The notes under the pieces: generated by a model
Told to the model about the DNA's origin: nothing
The model's database searches: none
The model's input: the letters and a program-made list of their open reading frames with translations, nothing else
Shown here: positions 57,419 to 64,000 of the stretch, piece after piece
Layout: every line of letters starts with the position of its first letter
Position numbering within the stretch: the first letter of the stretch is position 1
Made by a program: the position numbers and the translations under genes
From: Lepas anatifera
Lineage: Eukaryota > Arthropoda > Thecostraca > Lepadidae
Length of the DNA stretch: 64,000 bases
Assembly: GCA_034440635.1 (NCBI GenBank)
Contig: JAOTON010001603.1
Location: 278,591 to 342,590 of the forward strand
Direction of reading: 5' to 3'

Positions 57419-57920
57419 TTACGGCTGTGCTGCTTGCTGCTGCTGCTGCTGCTGCTGTTTCCGCTGCGGCTGCTGCTTGCTGCTGCTGCCGCGGCGGCCT
57501 GTTACCGGCTGCTGCTGCTGCTGTTTTCGCTGCGGCTGCTGCTTGCTGCTGTTGCTACCTCCGCTGCACCTGCTGCCTGCTGCTGCTGCTTGCTGCTTCC
57601 GCTGCATCTGCTGCCTGCTGCTGCTGCTTGCTGCTTCCGCTGCATCTGCTGCCTGCTGCTGCGGCTTGCTGCTTCCGCTCCATCTGCTGCTGACGCCGTT
57701 GCTACTACTTCCGCTGCATCTGCTGCTGCTGTTGCTTGCTGCTTCCGCCGCATCTGCTGCTGCTTGCTGCTTCCGCCGCATCTGCCGCTGCTGCTGCTTG
57801 CTGCTTCCGCTGCATCTACTGTTGCTGCTTCCGCTGCATCTACTGTTGCTGCTTCCGCTGCATCTTCTGCCTGCTGCTGTTTGCTGGTACTGCTGCTGCT
57901 GCCCTTGTTGCCTGCTGCCG
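57419..57920. repeat. CTG-rich compound trinucleotide tract
   Basis: About 500 bp of (CTG/TGC)n are broken by GCTTCCGCTGCATCTGCTGC-type units of about 36-39 bp. The plus strand reads Leu/Cys/Ala runs and the minus strand reads Gln/Ser runs (QQQQ, CSGSS, RKQQAAA). A plus-strand frame starting near 57173 enters the tract after MSKGKNKIRKNVTFQTTLPS. Which strand codes, if either, cannot be decided. Confidence 0.88.
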
Positions 57921-59680
57921 GCTGCCTCTCCTCGGGCCGATGCGGGTGCTCTGCTTACCAGCTGGCCCTGACGGGTATCATTATCGGCAACCGGCTCTTC
58001 AGTTGGGGACCGAGAGCCATCCGTAACTCTGCCCGCAGTCAGCTGGCCTGATGGACTGTCGGCCATTAGACACCATGTTGTTTATGATGTACTTCGACGA
58101 CTGTCCCGGCGCTGTTCCACTTCCGCCGGGTTGTCGTCTCTGGTGAAAGGCTTCGGCGGCTGGAGTACTGTCCTGAGAGGGGATGTAAATCGGCGCCGCC
58201 ACGAATGCCAATAATGACGAAGCGCAGGCGGCACCGTTCTGGGACACGGACACTGTCACACACAGCAAGTACGCAAAAAGCGAGCCGAAACAGACATGCA
58301 TGGAACACTGACAAGGGGTAATTTTGCTCACTGAGCGTGCAGGTAGTCCTCAATTTTAGGAAGTTCTGTGTGCGCTTTGGGCCTCCGTTTGTAAATAAAC
58401 AGGTCCTCTCGAACTTATTATTTTCGAATGACGCAAGCATGTCATTTTGCCAAAAAAATGTCCCAGGGCTACCGTAACTGTGCGCCTCGATCCAAGGTAT
58501 ACCTCTACGCAATGACCAGCCTAATCATAGCCATCCTTCTGACATTCTCTTGGGAGAAAATCAACTATGTCCTTAAAAATACCGTACATCTCCCTCCTTC
58601 CTGACTGACATGGAAAATATTTCAAAACACTAAAAATTGGAATCGAGAGCTTAGTTAAGACAATATAAACTGCACTGTGAAATTTCTGACGAATATATCT
58701 GGACATTTAATTCCAAAATGCAGTTTGCGGCAGACCCTTTTTAGAATGGGTATTGCAGAGGGTTGAAAACAATTACCAATCATTGAATGGCTACTATTTG
58801 GTTTCAAAAATGACTATATCATGCATCGCCTTGCAAATTAAGTAAAATAAAAGTCGAGCTGACGATACCGTTGCGGGGTGCAATAAATTAAGAAAACTTT
58901 GTTGATTCATCATTCTCTCCATATCATTAACCATCTATTCAGACCGAGGCCATTTGTGATAACTCTTCTTCCTTCCTTCTTTTTCATACTCTGCAAACTC
59001 AAAACAAATCTGTATCACATAACCATTTCCCTTCTTCTGTCATGCTTGGCTCATTCCAGTTACGTTCACGGCATAATTGTCTTGATCACAAGAGCCCAGG
59101 CCATAGGGAGTGTCAAGAAGGGTTCCAGCCCCAACAAGTCTCTACGTTCGTGGCACTGGTGCGAGTCATGAACTCGACTGCCGGAAAAAATTGTCAGCCT
59201 TCGGCTGCGAGTCACCAAGCCATAGGGGAGTGTCATGAAGGGTTCCAGCCCCAACAAGTCTCTACGTTCGTGGACATGGCAATACTCACAGCCTAAGCTT
59301 AGGTGTCCGGCTCCGATATGAAAATAGGCTTTATATTTTAAAACTCTGTTTAATCACGCAGCTGTTTTTATCCTCATTTCAGGCAAACCTTACTAAAATA
59401 TTGGTGTCCCCTTACTAGAATAATTTCCAACTAAATATTTTAATACTGAATCATTACTGTGAAGACTGTGCTTTCTTAACATAAAATTATTTGTCACTCT
59501 GACAATAGCAAAATCACATAAAATCTCACAAAAAGGCATAAAGTCCAAGAATCACAGTCACATAAAATCTCGCGATCAAATAAAGTCCACATTCTTTACG
59601 GGTCCGGCGTTCTGCGCCAGTCTGTGGGCTTCGTGATGTCTGAGAAAAAACCCTGGCCCCACGTTACGGGCGCCATGTAT
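57921..59680. other. Stretch without a supported gene
   Basis: Contains a spaced direct duplication (59097-59160 and 59215-59277) sharing CATAGGG(G)AGTGTCA, GAAGGGTTCCAGCCCCAACA and TCTCTACGTTCGTGG. Otherwise no domain, RNA or element was recognised. Confidence 0.45.
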
Positions 59681-61479
59681 GTGTAATGGGCCCTTTCTTT
59701 TTCACAAGGAGCCCACACAACAAACAAATATTTATAGTGAGAGCAGAGGCTGCCCTGGCGATGTTAAAAAACAGCTTGCTCTCTATGAGGCGGGTCAATT
59801 CGAGTCATCATATAGGCAAGTGGGTCTGTCCGCCGCGTGGGCGGCCGAATTTTGCTGCTCTCCTCCCTCATCGGATTTTATTTGGCATTCTCCCATCAAA
59901 ATTTTCTCCCGGCGAGGAAGTCTTATGAGCCTTTGAGCGGTCCCCCCTTTATGGAAACACATTGGTCCTTATTACTACCCGCGTCCCTTTGTCTAGACTA
60001 AAGCACGTTAAATAGCCGTATATGTCGTGTGTCGTCCCCTTGTTTCTAATTAAAATATAAGGCCCACTTTTCGACCCTCTACCCCACCATCCAATGTTGC
60101 CCAACGGATCAGAAAAATCCTCCGCCGGGTAAATCCAAAAGGAAAAAACATTACGCATAGAATTACAATTACCACCACCCCCCCGCTGTTTTAGGCCAGA
60201 GAATTTGAAAAAAAGATAATAGGGGATTCGAGCGCCCGTCACTAATCAGCCAATTTTGCCCCATCCCCCAATAAGCGCAATGTATCATGCGCGATGAGAT
60301 CATTGGCTGGGTTCTAAGCCGTCGACATGTTCAGCAAGGGTGGTCATTGAGCTCGATTGATTCCTTCCGTCAAGTGCCCTGGCCCTCCTGCGCCTCGCGC
60401 CTTACGGATTCTGGGCAAACTACTCTATTGCCTCCGGGCGCAAATCTCACCCATCCTTGGGTTCTTCTCTGGGCGCCGCCTCCGGACTTACCCCCATACT
60501 TGACTACTCAAGGCACTTGCTTCCGGAATCAGATCGACTGCCTTTGCTGAGCACGGGCGTCCCAGAACCCAATCTACGTCTCGGCTGATTGAAAGGCAAG
60601 CATCTAATGCGGGAAAGACGCCATTCGGCATCTCCCCAGAATGGACCCACCCACCGTTACCCACAGACACGCTGTACACAAGGGTACGGCTAACAGAACG
60701 TCGTTCCTCATCAGCTTCTTCGATGTGTATATATCCAGACTTGACATCTCCAGTAGGCGATATAATTGTCCTACAACACGCTGAGTCCATGAGACCCAGT
60801 ATTACGGTAGCCCCGTCAGTATTTTAATCCCTCCCTCGCTGTAATTAGCGCGGCTGGACGGCTGGAGGGTGCGGCGTTACCCGACACCACCGACCGCGGT
60901 CTCGGTGGTTGGTGATACCCAAGCTGTTCTGCCCGACCCAGGGCCAAAAGATACCTACTTAAACGGAATAACGTACTCTTTTATTAAGTGATACAATACT
61001 AAGCCCTATTGAATTCAAAATCTCGTGAGCATGTTCTCCAGACGTTCCGAAATTCGCCAATTCCAGCTAGGATCGTTGTTCTTTTCCATCACAATTATCA
61101 TGTGCCAATGGTTTTAAAAAGAGCGGGATACAATAAATTCCTCAGTCGTCACTTTATTACAACAACAAAAAAACACGAGTCTCTGCCAAATTTCGCCCGA
61201 AATAAGTCAAAAGTGTCCTAGAACGATCTACGAACATACCCAGGTGACCTGCACACGGCACCGTCCAATGTGAACCTGATGTTTTCATGCGCCCCCTCGT
61301 TGGAAGACGGTTGTCGCCCCTCCGAGTCGGAGAGCTCAGGAATTAAACAGTTAACATTTCGCATCGTGTGTTAAAAAAACGATATCAATAAGCCAATAGC
61401 GTCTTACATATCAATACAAAAATGATGAGGACATCCTGCAGGCACGTGGGACAAATGGATAATAAAGCCAAACTAGGGG

Positions 61480-61482
<3 letters not shown>
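59681..61482 (-). repeat. 1.8 kb repeat, copy 2 (left arm of palindrome)
   Basis: It starts GTGTAATGGGCCCTTTC and runs with near identity to copy 1. It ends AAACTAGGGGATT and then passes into (TA)n at 61483. It forms the left arm of a palindrome with copy 3. It contains the conserved frame 60488-60790 on the minus strand. Confidence 0.88.
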
Positions 61483-61535
<53 letters not shown>

Positions 61536-61606
61536 TATATCAATACAAAAATGATGAGGACATCCAGGCATGTGGGACAAATGGATAATAAAGCCAAACT
61601 AGGGTA

Positions 61607-61668
<62 letters not shown>
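61483..61668. repeat. Palindrome centre: two (TA)n tracts around an 80-bp partial duplicate
   Basis: (TA)n from 61483 to 61533, then a shortened direct copy of the repeat's end (CAATACAAAAATGATGAGGA to AAACTAGGGTATT, about 61534-61613), then a second (TA)n to 61668. The partial copy has a 4-base deletion (CCTGCAGGC to CCAGGC). Confidence 0.9.
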
Positions 61669-61674
<6 letters not shown>

Positions 61675-63474
61675 TCCCCTAGTTTGGCTTTTATTATCCA
61701 TTTGTCCCACGTGCCTGCAGGATGTCCTCGTCATTTTTGTATTGATTTGTAAGTCGCTATTGGCTTATTGATATCGTTTTTTTAACACACGATGCGAAAT
61801 GTTAACTGTTTAATTCCGAGCTCTCCGACTCGGAGGGGCGACCCGTCTTCCAACGAGGGGGGCGCAGGAAAAAATCAGGTTCACATTGGACGGTGCCGTG
61901 TGCAGGTCGCCTGGGGATGTTCGTAGATCGTTCTAGGACACTTTTGACTTATTTCGGGCGAAATTTGGCAGAGACTCGTGTTTTTTTTGTTGTTGTAATA
62001 AAGTGACGACTGAGGAATTTATTGTATCCCGCTCTTTTTAAAACCATTGGCACAGGATAATTGTGATGGAAAAGAACAACGATCCTAGCTGGAATTGGCG
62101 AATTTCGGAACGTCTGGAGAACATGCTCACGAGATTTTGAATTCAATAGGGTTTAGTATTGTATCACTTAAAAAAAGAGTTCGTTATTCCGTTTAAGTAG
62201 GTATCTTTTGGCCCTGGGCCGGGCAGAACAGCTTGGGTATCACCAACCACCGAGACCGCGGTCGGTGGTGTCGGGTAACGCCGCCCCCTCCAGCCGTCCA
62301 GCCGCGCTTAATTACAGCGAGGGAGGGATTAAAATACTGACGGGGCTACCGTAATACTGGGCCTCATGGACCCAGCGTGTTGTAGGACAATTATATCGCC
62401 TACTGGAGATGTCAAGTCTGGATATATACACATCGAGGAAGCTGATGAGGAACGACGTTCTGTTAGCCGTACCCTTGTGTACAGCGTGTCTGTGGGTAAC
62501 GGTGGGTGGGTCCATTCTGGGGAGATGCCGAATGGCGTCTTTCTCGCATTAGATGCTTGCCTCTTAATCAGCCGGAGACGTAGATTGGGTTCTGGGATGC
62601 CCGTGCTCAGCAAAGGCAGTCGATCTGATTCGGAAGCAAGTGCCTTGAGTAGTCAAGTATGGGGGTAAGTCCGGAGGCGGCGCTCAGAGAAGAACCCAAG
62701 GATGGGTGATTTGCGCCCGGAGGCAATAGAGTGATGTTTGCCCAGAATCCGTAAGGCGCGAGGCGCAGGAGGGCGCAGGGCACTTGACGGAAGGAATCAA
62801 TCGAGCTCAATGACCACCCTTGCTGAACATGTCGACGGCTTAGAACCCAGCCAATGATCTCATCGCGCATGATACATTGCGCTTATTGGGGGATGGGGCA
62901 AATTGGCTGATTAGTGACGGGCGCCTCGAATTCCCCTATTATCTTTTTTCGAATTTTCTGGCCTAAAACAGCGGGGGGTGGTGGTAAATTGTAATTCTAT
63001 GCGTTATGTTTTTTCCTTTTGGATTTACCCGGCGGAGGATTTTTCTGATCAGTTGGGCAACATTGGATGTTGGGGTGGAGGGTCGAAAAGTGGGCCTTAT
63101 ATTTTAATTAGACACAAGGGGACGACACACGACATATACGGCTATTTAACGTGCTTTAGTCTAGACAAAGGGACGCGGGTAGTAATAAGGACCAAGTGTT
63201 TCCATAAAGGGGGACCGCTCAAAGGCTCATAAGACTTCCTCGCCGGGAGAAAATTTTGATGGGAGAATGCCAAATAAAAACCGATGGGGGAGGAGAGCAG
63301 CAAGACTGCCCGCCCACGCGGGCGGACAGACCCACTTGCCTATATGATGACTCGAATTGACCCGCCTCATAGAGAGCAAGCTGTTTTTTAACATCGCCGG
63401 GGCAGCCTCTGCTCTCACTATAAATATTTGTTTGTTGTGTGGGCTGCTTGTGAAAAAGAAAGGGCCCATTACAC
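61669..63474 (+). repeat. 1.8 kb repeat, copy 3 (right arm of palindrome)
   Basis: The reverse complement of copies 1 and 2, from AATAATCCCCTAGTTTGG to GAAAGGGCCCATTACAC. Substitutions and short indels occur throughout, so the arms are not an exact mirror. This argues for two separate copies rather than a simple assembly fold-over. It contains the conserved frame at 62366-62668 on the plus strand. Confidence 0.88.
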
Positions 63475-63564
63475 TTTCCAGTTGATATGTCGAATTTTGA
63501 GTAAAAAGAATTATTGCTCTTATTGTTTATTTATTTTATTATATTTACTGATTTATTTCATGTT

Positions 63565-63650
63565 ATTATTCTTGCTTATTATTATAATAATTATTATCAC
63601 AATTATGATAATTATATTTATAATTATTATTATCAAAAACAGGTATTCAT
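63565..63650. repeat. AT-rich simple sequence (ATT/ATA)
   Basis: An imperfect run of TTATTA/AATAATT units directly beyond the right arm of the palindrome. Confidence 0.85.
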
Positions 63651-64000
63651 TATCTATATTTGTCACCGTATGCCTGAAATTAGATGACAAAAATTGGCCT
63701 TAAAATTGACTTAAAATTTGGCATCTGGGGTCCAAAACACGGAAGTCCGAGATGCACATATTTTTAGACCCTAATCATCTCATCAAATAAGGCAAGTTTG
63801 GAACTGATCGGTTGGTAGATGTTCCACTGGCGCTTCTTCAAACTCGAAATTTTGGGTTTTGAGGTTTGGTCGCATGACCTTGAATAGCTCTTGACCTGAC
63901 ACGATCTGACCAAAAAATGGTCAGATGCGTGAAATCGGTCAGAAATACGGTTCTGTAGCTTGCGTTGTTTTGCCTCTCTTATTTCGTTTGCGTTATTTTG
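63651..64000. other. Right edge, no gene seen
   Basis: A few TGACCT/TCTGACC words (63865-63925) suggest the start of another AGGTCA-rich repeat cut by the window edge. Confidence 0.3.

Noticed and set aside
51459..61482. Copies 1 and 2 of the 1.8 kb repeat as LTRs of one retrovirus-like element
   Set aside because: The 6.4 kb between them has no gag/pol; ends are not TG..CA, and copy 3 lies inverted directly beyond.

Overview
The window is animal (metazoan) genomic DNA. It has intron-split genes with GT-AG junctions, no operons, and a large load of transposons, SINE/LINE remnants, minisatellites and (TA)n tracts. The species cannot be read from the sequence. The short TTAGGTTA-like words, the tRNA-derived SINE and the jockey/I-like LINE suggest an invertebrate, perhaps an arthropod; that is inference only.

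The recognisable host genes are two head-to-tail copies of a short-chain dehydrogenase/reductase of the SDR16C type (epidermal retinol dehydrogenase 2 / RDH10 / HSD17B11-like), both on the + strand. Copy A enters from beyond the left edge. Its exons 3-7 lie at 3617-3727, 5618-5779, 8393-8475, 8654-8770 and 25016-25160, and a polyA signal lies at 25447. Copy B starts at 33138: exon 1 33138-33354, exon 2 42835-42959, exon 3 45518-45628. Its remaining exons are not visible before the right edge. All junction phases agree, and the two copies together describe a complete protein of about 319 residues with the TGGGSGIG cofactor motif, NNAG, a catalytic Ser and YxxxK. Exon 3 is present in both copies and is almost identical, together with its intron flanks, so the duplication is recent or has been converted.

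The introns and spacers are mostly mobile DNA. (1) Five ~1 kb elements (238-1248, 22966-23995, ~31527-32235, 38843-39860, 43406-44416) are bounded by TTAA and have CCC..GGG inverted ends; they are packed with AGGTCA/TGACCT hexamers. (2) A second TTAA-bounded, AGGTCA-rich family with CACGCGCATTGACGGGG ends lies at 29243-30079 and 35824-36649. (3) A 5'-truncated, frameshifted non-LTR retrotransposon (14205-19756) has endonuclease, reverse transcriptase and RNase H domains, a TAAG tail and a 12-bp target duplication. (4) Two more RT fragments lie at 21.6-22.96 kb. (5) A tRNA-derived SINE lies at 6450. (6) hAT-type elements include a 3.3 kb one (53331-56640) with ~0.7 kb inverted arms and a perfect 8-bp target duplication.

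The right third (45.7-64 kb) holds a possible C2H2 zinc-finger first exon (47906-48134), a 37/38-bp minisatellite, a CTG-rich tract, and three copies of a 1.8 kb repeat. Two of those copies form a ~3.8 kb palindrome centred on (TA)n. No viral, toxin, CRISPR or bacterial features were seen.
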